Shown: positions 38,341-49,017, numbered from the stretch's first letter. The stretch: DNA of 64,000 nucleotides from CAVRAZ01 sp963719135 (GCA_963719135.1 CAVRAZ010000010.1:1-64000), one strand, 5' to 3'. The notes: generated from the letters alone by a model not told the origin. Made by a program: numbers and translations.

Positions 38341-39738
38341 TCAGTGGGTGAGGGTCTTCAGGTGGAAGGATTTGGGCCGGGTGAGCTGTGCGTAGCCCAG
38401 CGGCGAGAGCGTGCAGCCGCGCCCGCTGTCGCGCACGCCGGTCCAGGCCAGGGCGGGGTCGAGGTAGTCGCAGCGGTTCATGAAACAGGTGCCGGTGGCG
38501 ATGCGTCCGCCGAGCGCCAGGGCGGCGTCGGCGTCGGCGGTCCAGATCGAGGCGGTCAATCCGTAGGGGCTGTCGTTCATCAGCGCGACGGCCTCCTCGT
38601 CGGTGTCTACCGGCATGATGCCGACCACCGGCCCGAAGCTCTCCTCGCGCATCAGGCTCATGCTGTGATTCACGTCCACCAGCACCTGCGGCGCGAGGTA
38701 GGGCGTGCCCGGTTTGGACGCGGGGAATCCGGCCTCGTCGATCAGCGCGCGGGCGCCTGAGGCCCGCGCGTCGGCGATCTGCCTGCGCACCCAGTCCGCG
38801 GCGCGGGTGCGTACCATCGGGCCCAGGGTGGTGGCGGGGTCCAGCGGGTTGCCGAGCACGTAGCGGCGGGCGCGCTCGACAAAGCCCTCGACGAAGCGGT
38901 CGTAAATGCCGCGCTGCACATAGATGCGCTCGATGCCGCAGCAGGACTGGCCGGCGTTGAAGTAGACGCCCTCCACCAGGTTGTCCAGGCTGTAGTCGAG
39001 GTCGGCGTCGCGGCGCACGTAGGCGGGGTCCTTGCCGCCCAGTTCCAGACCCACGCCGGTGAAGTGCTCGGCCGCGACCTGCTGCACCCTGTGCCCGCCG
39101 GCGACCGAGCCGGTGAAGGCGACGAAGTCGACCCGCGGGTCGCGCAGCGCGCCGTCGGTGGCCGCGTGATCGAGATACAGGTACTGGAACAACCCCTCGG
39201 GCAGACCGCCGGCGTGGAAGGCGTCCGCCATGCGCTCGGCGGTGAGCGGGGTCTGTGAGGACGGCTTGAGGACCACGGCGTTGCCCGCCATCAGCGCGGG
39301 CACGATGGAGTTCACCGCGGTGAGGTAGGGATAGTTCCAGGGCGCGATGACCAGCACCGTGCCCAGCGGTTCGCGGCGGACGAAGCGGGTGAAGGCGGGC
39401 AGGGGGTTGGGCGCCGGCAGGTCCGCCAGCGCGTCGGCGGCAATGCCGATCATGAACCGCGCCCGCTCCTCGAAGCCGCGCACCTCAGAGGGGCTGTGCG
39501 CGATGGGGCGTCCCATCTGCAGGGTGATCTCGTGCGCGATGCGATCGCGTTCGGAAACGAAGGCATCCACCGCGCGGCCGAGCCGTTCGGCGCGTTCGGC
39601 GATGGGAACAGTACGCCATGCCGCCTGCGCCTGGCGGGCCTGGTCCAGCAGGGTGTCAAGTTCTGCGGCAGTGGCGTAGGGGCGTTCGACGACGACGGCG
39701 CCGTCGATGGGGGAGATCGTACGCAGTGGCTCACTCAT
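38341..39738 (-). CDS. NAD(P)-dependent aldehyde dehydrogenase
   Basis: The 465-residue dehydrogenase shows VLVIAPWNYPYLTAVNSIVPAL, GNAVVLKPSSQTPLT, catalytic Glu in LELGGKDPAYV and nucleophile Cys in FNAGQSCCGIERIYV. The sequence resembles semialdehyde dehydrogenases rather than PatD at 19 kb. ATG at 39738 (MSEPLRTISP) is the family start. It would oxidise the aldehyde made by the downstream Fe-ADH to an acid. It is the second gene of the operon. Confidence 0.92.
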   Translation of the reverse strand: MSEPLRTISPIDGAVVVERPYATAAELDTLLDQARQAQAAWRTVPIAERAERLGRAVDAFVSERDRIAHEITLQMGRPIAHSPSEVRGFEERARFMIGIAADALADLPAPNPLPAFTRFVRREPLGTVLVIAPWNYPYLTAVNSIVPALMAGNAVVLKPSSQTPLTAERMADAFHAGGLPEGLFQYLYLDHAATDGALRDPRVDFVAFTGSVAGGHRVQQVAAEHFTGVGLELGGKDPAYVRRDADLDYSLDNLVEGVYFNAGQSCCGIERIYVQRGIYDRFVEGFVERARRYVLGNPLDPATTLGPMVRTRAADWVRRQIADARASGARALIDEAGFPASKPGTPYLAPQVLVDVNHSMSLMREESFGPVVGIMPVDTDEEAVALMNDSPYGLTASIWTADADAALALGGRIATGTCFMNRCDYLDPALAWTGVRDSGRGCTLSPLGYAQLTRPKSFHLKTLTH

Positions 39739-39823
39739 GGATGATTCTCTGGTTGACGTGGAAGCCGCACCGCGCACCACGGCGCGGGCGCCGAGGCGTG
39801 CATGCCGCCGCTGGATGGGTCCC

Positions 39824-41221
39824 CTATAGGCGCTCGAAGTTTCTGAACCGCTCCCAGTCGGTGACAGCGGCGTCGAAGGCCTCGATCTCGATGCGCGCCA
39901 TGTTGGCGTAGTGCTCGACGACCTCCTCGCCGAAGGCCTCGCGCGCCGCCTGGCTGGCAAGCAGCCGTTCGCGCGCCTCGCGCAGGGTGCGGGGCACGTG
40001 CGGCTTGTCGGCGTGGTAGGCGTTGCCCGTGCAGGCCTCCTCCAGCGACAGCTTGTTGTCGATGCCGTGCAGGCCGGCCGCGATCATTGCCGCCAGGGCG
40101 AGATAAGGGTTCACATCGCCGCCCGGCACGCGGTTCTCCACGCGCAGCGAGGGACCCTGACCGATGACGCGCAGGGCGCAGGTACGGTTGTCGAAGCCCC
40201 AGGCGACCCTGGTGGGGGCGAAGGAGCCGAGCGCATAGCGCTTGTACGAATTGATATTGGGTGCGTAGAACAGGGTGAACTCGCGCAGGCAGGCGAGCTG
40301 GCCGGCGAGGAAGTGCTGGAACAGCTGCGACAGCCTGTTCTTCTTGTCACTGAACACCGGCTCGTCATCCTTGTCGCGCAGGCTCAGGTGGATGTGGCAG
40401 GAATTGCCCTCGCGCTCGTTGAACTTGGGCATGAAGGTGATCGAATAGCCTTCCTGGGCGGCGATCTCCTTGGCGCCGTTCTTGTAGATGCTGTGGCCGT
40501 CGGCGGTACGCAGTGCCTCGTCGAAGTGGAAGTTGATCTCGTGCTGGCCGGCGTTGCACTCGCCCTTGGCGCTCTCCACGGGGATGCCGGCGCCGTCCAT
40601 GCAGTTGCAGATGCGCCGCAGCAGCGGTTCGATGCGCGCCGTACCCAGCATGGAGTAATCGACGTTGTAGCGATTGGCGGGGGTGAGCCCGCGATAGCCC
40701 TTGTCCCAGGCCTCCTCGTAGGTGTCGTTGAACACCAGGAATTCGAGTTCGGTGCCGGCCAGCGCGATCAGCCCCCGAGCGGCCAGGCGCTCCAACTGGG
40801 CGCGCAGGATCTGGCGCGGTGAGGCCACCACCGGGGCGCCATCCTCCCATTCCAGATCACACATCACCAGAGTGGTGGCGGGATGCCAGGGGACCCGGCG
40901 CAGGGTGGACAGGTCCGGGTTGAAGATGAAGTCGCCGTAGCCGCGTTCCCAGGAGGACATGCTGTAGCCGTCCAGGGTGCGCATCTCCACGTCGACCGCC
41001 AGCAGGTAATTGCAGCCCTCGGCCTTGTGGTGAACGACTTCGTCGAGGAAGTGGTGCGCGGTCAGGCGCTTGCCCTGCATGCGCCCCTGCATGTCGGTCA
41101 TCACCAGCAGCACGGTGTCCACCGCGCCGTTCTTCACCAGGGCTTGAAGTTCCTTCAGGGTCAGGGTGCCGGGCACCGCCCCGCCGCCCGCGGGTGTGGA
41201 ATTATCGTTCGATGAAGGCAT
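39824..41221 (-). CDS. Glutamine-synthetase-family gamma-glutamyl-amine ligase (PuuA-like)
   Basis: The 465-residue ATP-dependent ligase of GS type has the N-terminal beta-grasp, then GTELEFLVFND, AKGECNAGQHEINFHF, NSCHIHLSLRD (the ATP/metal His motif) and RVENRVPGGDVNPYLALA. It lacks the adenylylation region of true GlnA and matches gamma-glutamylputrescine synthetases. It would attach glutamate to a primary amine. ATG at 41221 is used; an in-frame TTG two codons earlier is ignored. It is the first gene of the four-gene operon. Confidence 0.9.
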   Translation of the reverse strand: MPSSNDNSTPAGGGAVPGTLTLKELQALVKNGAVDTVLLVMTDMQGRMQGKRLTAHHFLDEVVHHKAEGCNYLLAVDVEMRTLDGYSMSSWERGYGDFIFNPDLSTLRRVPWHPATTLVMCDLEWEDGAPVVASPRQILRAQLERLAARGLIALAGTELEFLVFNDTYEEAWDKGYRGLTPANRYNVDYSMLGTARIEPLLRRICNCMDGAGIPVESAKGECNAGQHEINFHFDEALRTADGHSIYKNGAKEIAAQEGYSITFMPKFNEREGNSCHIHLSLRDKDDEPVFSDKKNRLSQLFQHFLAGQLACLREFTLFYAPNINSYKRYALGSFAPTRVAWGFDNRTCALRVIGQGPSLRVENRVPGGDVNPYLALAAMIAAGLHGIDNKLSLEEACTGNAYHADKPHVPRTLREARERLLASQAAREAFGEEVVEHYANMARIEIEAFDAAVTDWERFRNFERL

Positions 41222-41232
41222 GACCAATCTCC

Positions 41233-41285
41233 GAAATGATGACGACAGTGCCGCGGCGCGAGACCGGGGTACAGTGCGTGGCCAG
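41233..41285. repeat. 53-base direct duplicate of the APC permease relic end
   Basis: This segment matches 43309-43361 at about 49 of 53 positions. In translation on the minus strand it gives PVSRRGTVVIIS, the same reading as the permease relic 2 kb away. It lies directly before the PuuA-like gene, so a permease gene probably once preceded the operon. The rest of the gap to 41684 shows no gene. Confidence 0.75.
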
Positions 41286-41684
41286 GTTCAGTCGGCATCC
41301 CTATCGTACGCGACGTGCTGTTCCCTGGTGAGTGCCGCGTGCTCCCCGGGGGAATCCGCCACCTCATAGGCCCGAAAAATAGTGGCGGAGTGAGATTCAT
41401 GTCTACGTACGATTCGGTTGGAGCTCCATTGGAGGGCTCAAGGCGCTAGAAGCGGGAAATGGGTGCAGGCCAGGATTTCTGCCCTTACAACTGGAAACCC
41501 TAAGAAAACGCGGTCTGTCGTTTATTGTTCGCCCGCCGGCAACTCAATCGCAATGCTATCGCCAACGCGGCGCATAAGGATCAACATGCTGCAAGCTCCG
41601 TTTGCTGTGGTAGCGGGGGAGTATCGCGCATCGCGCGCCTAGCGAAAAGACGCATACGCATTCGCGGCGTGTTGCGCACTACAG

Positions 41685-42104
41685 GTGGTAGCACGCGTTT
41701 CTTGCGGCGCCATCGATACCCGCAACACCCTGTTCATCGCCGGCGGCGCGTTCGCCGGTCTCGAGACCATCCTCGGGCGGCGCCCGCGGCCGGCCGGTCC
41801 GGCGATCGGTTTTCACAGCGTACCTGGCGCTCGGCAGCGGCGGCGCCCCAACCCCGACCCGTTCGAGAAGACACGGCCCGAGGACCTGCGTCATTTCGGC
41901 CCCCTACCCGAGTTCATCGGCCGCTGCCCGGTAATCACGGCGCTGCAGGCGCTCGATGAGGCGACCCTGATCCGCGTTCTGACCGAACCGAAGAATGCAC
42001 CGGTCAAGCACTATCAGCAGTCGTTCAGCCACGACCGCGCGCGGCTCGAATTCGAGCCCGCGGCGTTCGCAGCGATCGCGAACAGGGGGCGGACGCTCGG
42101 TTGA
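41685..42104 (+). pseudogene. Decayed clpX fragment
   Basis: The translation shows NTLFIAGGAFAGLETIL, then PEDLRHFGPLPEFIGRCPVITALQALDEATLIRVLTEP, KNAPVKHYQQSF and LEFEPAAF. These are consecutive blocks of the ClpX large AAA+ domain and small domain (sensor regions). Walker A and B, the zinc domain and the C-terminal end are missing. The stretch between (RRPRPAGPAIGFHS) is degraded. It is a broken extra copy; a functional clpX must lie elsewhere. Confidence 0.8.
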
Positions 42105-42182
42105 GCAGGTTTGGAACCGCCGGACGGCGCGACACGGAGGCAAGCAGCGTGCAAGCTGGCGTGTACCGGCGGGCCGTTGCGA

Positions 42183-42776
42183 TCACTCGGATCCTGCTCC
42201 ACCCTCCTGGGTAGCACCCGTCGTGTCCTGACCGCCCCGGGGGCCGCCCATCATGCCGGGACCGCCCATTCCACCGGGACCACCACCGGGGCCACCCATC
42301 ATGCCAGGACCAGCCGGATAACCGCCCATCATGCGCGGATCGCGCATTCCACCGGGACCACCCTCGGGCCCGCCCATCATGCCGGGACCGCCCATCATGC
42401 CGGGACCGCCCATCATGCCAGGACCACCTTCGGGGCCGCTCATCCTGTGCAACAACATCATGTGTTCCTGCATGGTCTGCATGTGCTCCTGCATGAGCTT
42501 CTGCTGTTCCGCCGGGTCGGTCGTCGCCAGGAGTTTTTCCACCTGTTGCTGCATGGCGTTCATGTTCGCCTGCATTTGGGACTGCATCGCGTCCACTTGG
42601 GATTGGTGGCGGAGTTTTTCGTATTGCTGCTGCAGTTCGTTCATTTTCTCCTGCATTGCGGAGAGTTGCTTGTCCGTGCTCGTCTGCGCCGGCGCGGTCG
42701 GCTCCTGCGCTGTTACGAGAGGCGCAGACAGGGCGCAGGCAATGGTCGCCGCGGCGATTATTGAGGTTTTCATCAT
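42183..42776 (-). CDS. Secreted Met/Gly/Pro-repeat protein with coiled coil
   Basis: The 197-residue protein has a signal peptide (residues 1-23, TAQ). A Gln/Met-rich coiled coil follows (about 35-110, MQEKMNELQQQYEKL and MQSQMQANMNAMQQQ). The C-terminal region is built from repeats GPGMMGG, GPGMM and PEGGPGGM. The MM pairs could bind copper or other soft metals (inference). No family is recognised. GGAGG stands 5 bases before the first ATG and 8 before the second (42773); either may be used. It lies amid relics, yet its frame is intact. Confidence 0.75.
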   Translation of the reverse strand: MMKTSIIAAATIACALSAPLVTAQEPTAPAQTSTDKQLSAMQEKMNELQQQYEKLRHQSQVDAMQSQMQANMNAMQQQVEKLLATTDPAEQQKLMQEHMQTMQEHMMLLHRMSGPEGGPGMMGGPGMMGGPGMMGGPEGGPGGMRDPRMMGGYPAGPGMMGGPGGGPGGMGGPGMMGGPRGGQDTTGATQEGGAGSE

Positions 42777-42969
42777 AAGATCCTCCGGTAATGAATATTT
42801 ATATTGAGCAGGACAAGTTGCCGCTCGCTTCCTTGCACATCGTGGATAGATCGATCGCCATGATACGCAAGACTTTTTTTGCGGTTACGCCACCCCTCGG
42901 GTGCCCATCCGCGAAATCCATCTATTATTATAGGCGCAAACGTCATAGGCGCAAACGCGTCCAGTCACC

Positions 42970-43089
42970 CTGGAACGGGTCGACTGGTTCAACCATCGCC
43001 GGCTGCTGGAACCGATTGGTCAGATACCGCCGGCGGAACGGGAACAGGCCTATTATCGCCAATTGGAAGAGTCAGCCATGGCGGCCTGA
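42970..43089 (+). mobile_element. IS3-family transposase C-terminal remnant
   Basis: The frame reads LERVDWFNHRRLLEPIGQIP, PAEREQAYYRQLEE and AMAA then stop, the classic end of IS3-group OrfB. The upstream catalytic DDE part is absent, so only about 40 codons remain. The 42777-42969 stretch before it holds nothing else recognisable. Confidence 0.85.
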
Positions 43090-43112
43090 CTCAAACAAAC
43101 CGGTCTATCGAT

Positions 43113-43214
43113 GGTGCCCAGGTGATCGAGAAGATGCTTACCCACCTCAAGGCGAAAGCGGCCGAGCCGGAAGCGTCGAGACGGGTGCCGCCCGAGCACA
43201 GCGTTTTCGACTGA
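43113..43214 (+). mobile_element. IS91-type transposase C-terminal remnant
   Basis: About 33 codons give VIEKMLTHLKAKAAEPE then PPEHSVFD and stop, resembling the conserved end of IS91-like transposases. No other part of the element is present. Confidence is moderate because the match is short. Confidence 0.5.
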
Positions 43215-43279
43215 ACGGGGTGACCCAACGACGATCCCCCGGGGCTACGACGCGAGCGGCGCGACCGCTTTAAATACGC

Positions 43280-43580
43280 TTCAAATAGATCTGTCCCATT
43301 TGGTTGCAGAAATGATGACGACAGTGCCGCGGCGCGAGACCGGGGCGCCGTGCATGGCCAGCACCCCGCCGATGAAGGCGCCGGAAATGCCGAATGGGCT
43401 GCGGAAGGTGCGCTCCAGGTCGGGGCGCGACAGGTGCAGCTTGATGAAGGCGAACTGCACCGCCGCGCAGGAGCTTACCGGCCCGACCAGCGCCATGTTG
43501 AGCCGAGCGGCGCCCGCCAGGCCCGAGCCGAACCGATTGACGATCAGCACTTCAAAATAGATCTGTCCCAATTGGGTGCA
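43280..43580. repeat. Near-identical 29/30-base direct repeats flanking the permease relic
   Basis: TTCAAATAGATCTGTCCCAT and following bases (43280-43308) match TTCAAAATAGATCTGTCCCA and following bases (43551-43580) with few differences. They bracket the 240-base relic, suggesting an insertion or recombination boundary. Confidence 0.6.
43309..43557 (-). pseudogene. APC-family amine/amino-acid permease fragment
   Basis: The minus-strand translation NRFGSGLAGAARLNMALVGP, FAFIKLHLSRPDLERTFRSP and GISGAFIGGVLA matches the late helices of ethanolamine/amino-acid permeases of the APC family. About 80 residues survive. Its end is duplicated at 41233-41285 next to the PuuA-like gene, so the permease likely belonged to that operon. 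Confidence 0.65.
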
Positions 43581-43610
43581 AATAAATCTGTTCCGTGTGT
43601 CCGTCCCGTA

Positions 43611-43688
43611 GTCCTTTCCAATCCAGAGATGAGCCTGAACGGACTCTCTCACCCACTCGTTCAGGCTCATCTCTGGATTGGAAAGGAC
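43611..43688. repeat. Perfect 31-bp inverted repeat
   Basis: The arm at 43611-43641 (starting GTCCTTTCCAATCCAGAG) is exactly complementary to 43658-43688, with a 16-base loop. No T-run and no flanking gene explain it. It may be a head-to-head remnant of element ends. Confidence 0.85.
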
Positions 43689-43872
43689 TGACACACGCGC
43701 ATGCGCGACATTTTTGCGCACTGCACGGTAGTGCATGCGTTTAGCGCTGCGGTCGTTGTAGGAGGGCTGCGGGAGCCTGGGGAGGGGTGAAAATACAGCT
43801 ACACGTGAGCGACACGGGGAATTTGTTGGGCATAAGTTACGGTACAAAGCCGCGCTATCTTATTGTTGTGTA

Positions 43873-43948
43873 TGGCTCCCCGGGACGGGCTCGAACCGCC
43901 GACCTAGTGATTAACAGTCACCCGCTCTACCGACTGAGCTACCGGGGA
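43873..43948 (-). tRNA. tRNA-Asn (GTT), CCA encoded
   Basis: On the minus strand the cloverleaf starts TCCCCGG and ends CCGGGGA-G-CCA. The D arm is AGCTCAGTCGGTAGAGC, the anticodon loop holds GTT (GACTGTTAATC) and the T arm is GGCGGTTCGAGCCCGTC. All stems pair. It lies beside the relic-rich region, a common insertion position. Confidence 0.95.
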
Positions 43949-44016
43949 ATTGGGGGCAGGGTGGAGAGCCGGAATCATACGGAACTCGCCCGGCGGGGTC
44001 AACCGAGAAACCGGTG

Positions 44017-45204
44017 TCAGGCCAGTGCTTTGGCGAGCCGGCCCAAGGCGTTTTTCAGGTTGGCTTCGCTGGTGGCGAACGACAGCCGCAGGTAGCCCTG
44101 GGCGCCGAATGCGGAACCCGGCACCAGGGCGATGCCGGCGGTCTTCAGCAGATGCTCGGCCAGTTCAACGTCGTTGGCGACGCCCGGTATCCGCTCGATC
44201 ACGCCGCTGAAATCGGGAAAGCAATAGAAGGTGCCGTCGGCGGGTTCACAGCGTACGCCGGGCAGCCGGTTGAGCGCTTCGATGACGAAATCGTGCCGGG
44301 TCTTGAACGCGGTTACCATCTTTTCGATGAACGACTGGTCGCCGTTCAGCGCGGCGCACGCGGCGGCCTGCGACGGCGAGGCCGGATTCGAGGTGCTCTG
44401 CGACTGGATCTTCTTCATGGCCTTGATCAGGCCGGCCGGTCCGCCGGCGTAGCCGATGCGCCAGCCGGTCATCGCGTAGGCCTTGGACACACCGTTCAGC
44501 ACGATGGTCCGCGGCAGCAGTTCCGGGCAGGCGTCGAGGATGTTGGCAAACGGCTCGTCGGTCCAGAGGATGTGTTCATACATGTCGTCGGTCGCGATGA
44601 GCACGTGCGGGTGCCTGATCAGCACTTCGGCGAGCGCGGCCAGCTCCGCCTTCGAATAGGCGACGCCGGTGGGGTTGGACGGGCTGTTGATCACGAACAG
44701 GCGCGTCTTCGGCGTGATCGCGGCCTCGAGCTGTTCCGGCGAAATCTTGAAGCGCCGGTCGAAGCCGGCCTTGACGATCACCGGCTCGCCGTCGGCCAGG
44801 CGCACCATGTCCGGATAGGACACCCAGTAGGGCGCCGGGATGATGACTTCGTCGCCGGCATTGAGCAGCGCCTGGGCCAGGTTGTAAAAACTCTGCTTGC
44901 CGCCGCACGACACCAGGATCTGGTCGGGCTGGAACGAAAGGCCGTTGTCGCGTTGGAACTTGGCTATAATGGCCGCCTTGAGTTCGGCCGTGCCGTCGAC
45001 TGCCGTATAGCGTGTGGCGCCGTGGCGGATGGCTTCGATGGCCGCTTCCTTGACGTGGTCGGGCGTGTCGAAGTCGGGCTCGCCGGCGCCGAGGCCGATG
45101 ATGTCTTTGCCGGCCGCGCGCAGTTCCGCGGCGCGCGCGGTCACGGCGAGGGTCGGGGACGGCTTGATCCGCTGGACCCGGTTTGAAAGGCTGATCTCGT
45201 TCAC
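44017..45204 (-). CDS. Class I pyridoxal-phosphate aminotransferase (aspartate type)
   Basis: The 395-residue aminotransferase has the PLP lysine in NGVSKAYAMTGWRIGYAGG. The motif INSPSNPTG and the N-terminal GLGAGEPDFDTPDHVKEAA mark the Ib aspartate/prephenate aminotransferase group. It transfers amino groups between aspartate and 2-oxoglutarate, and may also act on prephenate. It diverges from uvrB by about 105 bases, a common arrangement in gammaproteobacteria. Confidence 0.93.
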   Translation of the reverse strand: MNEISLSNRVQRIKPSPTLAVTARAAELRAAGKDIIGLGAGEPDFDTPDHVKEAAIEAIRHGATRYTAVDGTAELKAAIIAKFQRDNGLSFQPDQILVSCGGKQSFYNLAQALLNAGDEVIIPAPYWVSYPDMVRLADGEPVIVKAGFDRRFKISPEQLEAAITPKTRLFVINSPSNPTGVAYSKAELAALAEVLIRHPHVLIATDDMYEHILWTDEPFANILDACPELLPRTIVLNGVSKAYAMTGWRIGYAGGPAGLIKAMKKIQSQSTSNPASPSQAAACAALNGDQSFIEKMVTAFKTRHDFVIEALNRLPGVRCEPADGTFYCFPDFSGVIERIPGVANDVELAEHLLKTAGIALVPGSAFGAQGYLRLSFATSEANLKNALGRLAKALA

Positions 45205-45309
45205 GCTGTTGATGTCTCTGGGTTGGTCCGGTTCGTCGGCGCATGCTGGGCCGGGGCCGCAACGGGCAGCCCGTGATCATACTCAAACGGATGGCATTTC
45301 AGTATCCCT

Positions 45310-47328
<2,019 letters not shown>

Positions 47329-47379
47329 CGACGGCGCTTTACTCGCGACCCCGTTTTTCGGTATCTTACGCGTTCTTCA

Positions 47380-47455
47380 GGCGCGTAGCTCAGTTGGTTA
47401 GAGCACCACCTTGACATGGTGGGGGTCGTTGGTTCGAGTCCAATCGCGCCTACCA
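47380..47455 (+). tRNA. tRNA-Val (GAC), CCA encoded
   Basis: It starts GGCGCGTAGCTCAGTTGG, with anticodon loop CTTGACA (anticodon GAC), T arm GTTGGTTCGAGTCCAATC and acceptor end CGCGCCTACCA. All stems pair. Its 3' half plus downstream terminator recur at 56846-56935. Confidence 0.95.
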
Positions 47456-47471
47456 TAAAATTCAAAGAGAT

Positions 47472-47496
47472 AGCCCACCAGTGAGTGGGCTTTTTC
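47472..47496 (+). terminator. Terminator after tRNA-Val
   Basis: AGCCCAC and GTGGGCT pair around a short loop and are followed by TTTT. A matching structure stands at 56907-56933 after the partial tRNA copy. Confidence 0.8.
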
Positions 47497-47689
47497 ATGT
47501 GAGAAATGTCCTCAGGTGAAAATTCAGGTGAAAATTGGCGCTGGGCGATAACCATGCATCCTGATGGTGCCCATCGGTCCTGCGCCGAATAGGCCCGGAG
47601 CGGGGCCGGAACTGGGTATTGTTTCGACGCCTAACGGACCTGGATCGTTTGCTGAGCCCGCCTGGGGCTGCCGAGGCAACGAGGCCGCC

Positions 47690-47845
47690 ATGCGCATCCT
47701 CACGCGCCGGATCGGCGAATCGATCGCTTTCAAGTTGCCCACGGGCGAGGTTGTACAGGTGGCCCTCGGGGGCGTTCAGAGCCGGCAAGTCTGGTTGGGG
47801 GCCGCGGCGGCGATCCCGCCGAACGCGCTTTCCGGCCCGTTTTGA
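47690..47845 (+). CDS. Divergent, shortened CsrA-like protein
   Basis: The 51-residue frame begins MRILTRRIGESIAF and continues VVQVALGGVQSRQVWLG, matching the first 35 residues of CsrA/RsmA (MLILTRRVGE...V.GVKGNQVRIG). The conserved end with VHREEI, which carries the RNA-binding Arg44, is replaced by AAAIPPNALSGPF. It may be inactive, dominant-negative or a decayed copy. It is the first gene past tRNA-Val and precedes the glycan locus. ATG at 47690 has a weak ribosome site (GAGG at 47681). Confidence 0.6.
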   Translation: MRILTRRIGESIAFKLPTGEVVQVALGGVQSRQVWLGAAAAIPPNALSGPF

Positions 47846-47958
47846 GCTAAAATATATGCGAGTGCACGGGGGAAAGCGGCTGGTCCGTAGCCGAAGCAGT
47901 GACGTCCGCACTGAATGATGGCGTGCTGCTTCCGAGAATTATAATAACGAATGCGCCT

Positions 47959-49014
47959 ATGTCGAACGCAGGAACACCTCTGGTCAGCGTTGTAATCACC
48001 AGCTACAACTACGAGCGTTACCTGGCGGAGGCCATAGAGAGCGCGCTCAGCCAGACCTACCGCAACATCGAGGTTATCGTCGTCGACGACGGCTCCAGCG
48101 ACAGTTCGCGCAACATCATTGCCGACTTCGGCGATCGCATCAAACCCCTGTACAACGACCATCGAGGCCAATGCGCCGCCATCAACTCCGGCGTCTCAGC
48201 GAGTCGCGGCGACATCGTCATCTTTCTGGATGCCGACGACTTCCTTGTCGACGCCGCCGTGCAGCGTCACGTCGACGCCTTTCTCGACAAACCTTCGATC
48301 ACCAAGAGTCAGGGTTATATGCTTTGCGTGGACGCAGGCGGACGGCGGATAGACAGAAAGATCCCATACCGTCTGTCGCCATCGGGAAACTACGCCAAGG
48401 TGGTCGTCAAACGCGGCCCCTGGGCCTGCGAGCAGGCCTGGACGTCAGGCAATGCCTGGGCGCGTGGATTTCTCGAGCAGGTGTTCCCGCTGCCGGAGCA
48501 TGTGGACAACCGCGTGTTTCCGGACGGCTGTCTGAATCCCCTGGCGGCCCTCTACGGTCCGATAGCAACGCTCGACGAACCGGTGGCGTTCTACCGCATA
48601 CACGGCCTCAACCACGGTCCCATCCGCACCGAGTTCACGCTGGCGTCGATGTGCATGAGGCTGACCCGGATGCACTGCAACTTCGAGTTCGTCGCCGAAC
48701 GTGCGACGCGCATCGGTGTCGAGGTGCCGCTCGAATACTGGCGCAAGTGGAAAACGTCCTGGAAAAGCAATCTGTCGCTGTACGCCATCAGCCTGATGGA
48801 CAAGTCGCAGGCGCCTCCGGGGTTCGGCGAAATGATCATGTCGCCCTTCAGGGCGCGCGGCAAGAGCTTTCTCAAAGCCAGTGGACTGAGCGTGGCGCTT
48901 GCCGGCGTACGCTGCCTGCCTCGCCGCTACAAGCTGCCGGTGATACAACGTCTGCTGGGCATTCGTAGTCCGGTGGATGGCGGCGTCACCGGCCATACCC
49001 AGGTGGGGGACTAG
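47959..49014 (+). CDS. Family 2 glycosyltransferase (1)
   Basis: The 351-residue GT-A enzyme has an N-terminal catalytic domain: VSVVITSYNYERYLAEAIESAL, VIVVDDGSSDSS, and the metal motif FLDADDFL. The C-terminal half is helical and lacks membrane segments. It would add a sugar at the inner face of the membrane. ATG at 47959 begins just before the GT2 fold. It is the first of four glycosyltransferases in line; the donor is unknown. Confidence 0.9.
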   Translation: MSNAGTPLVSVVITSYNYERYLAEAIESALSQTYRNIEVIVVDDGSSDSSRNIIADFGDRIKPLYNDHRGQCAAINSGVSASRGDIVIFLDADDFLVDAAVQRHVDAFLDKPSITKSQGYMLCVDAGGRRIDRKIPYRLSPSGNYAKVVVKRGPWACEQAWTSGNAWARGFLEQVFPLPEHVDNRVFPDGCLNPLAALYGPIATLDEPVAFYRIHGLNHGPIRTEFTLASMCMRLTRMHCNFEFVAERATRIGVEVPLEYWRKWKTSWKSNLSLYAISLMDKSQAPPGFGEMIMSPFRARGKSFLKASGLSVALAGVRCLPRRYKLPVIQRLLGIRSPVDGGVTGHTQVGD

Positions 49015-49017
49015 TCC

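Noticed and set aside
42240..42430. Tandem 18-base units suggesting a CRISPR or VNTR
   Set aside because: The units are in-frame codons for the GPGMMGG repeats of a coding sequence and have no spacers.
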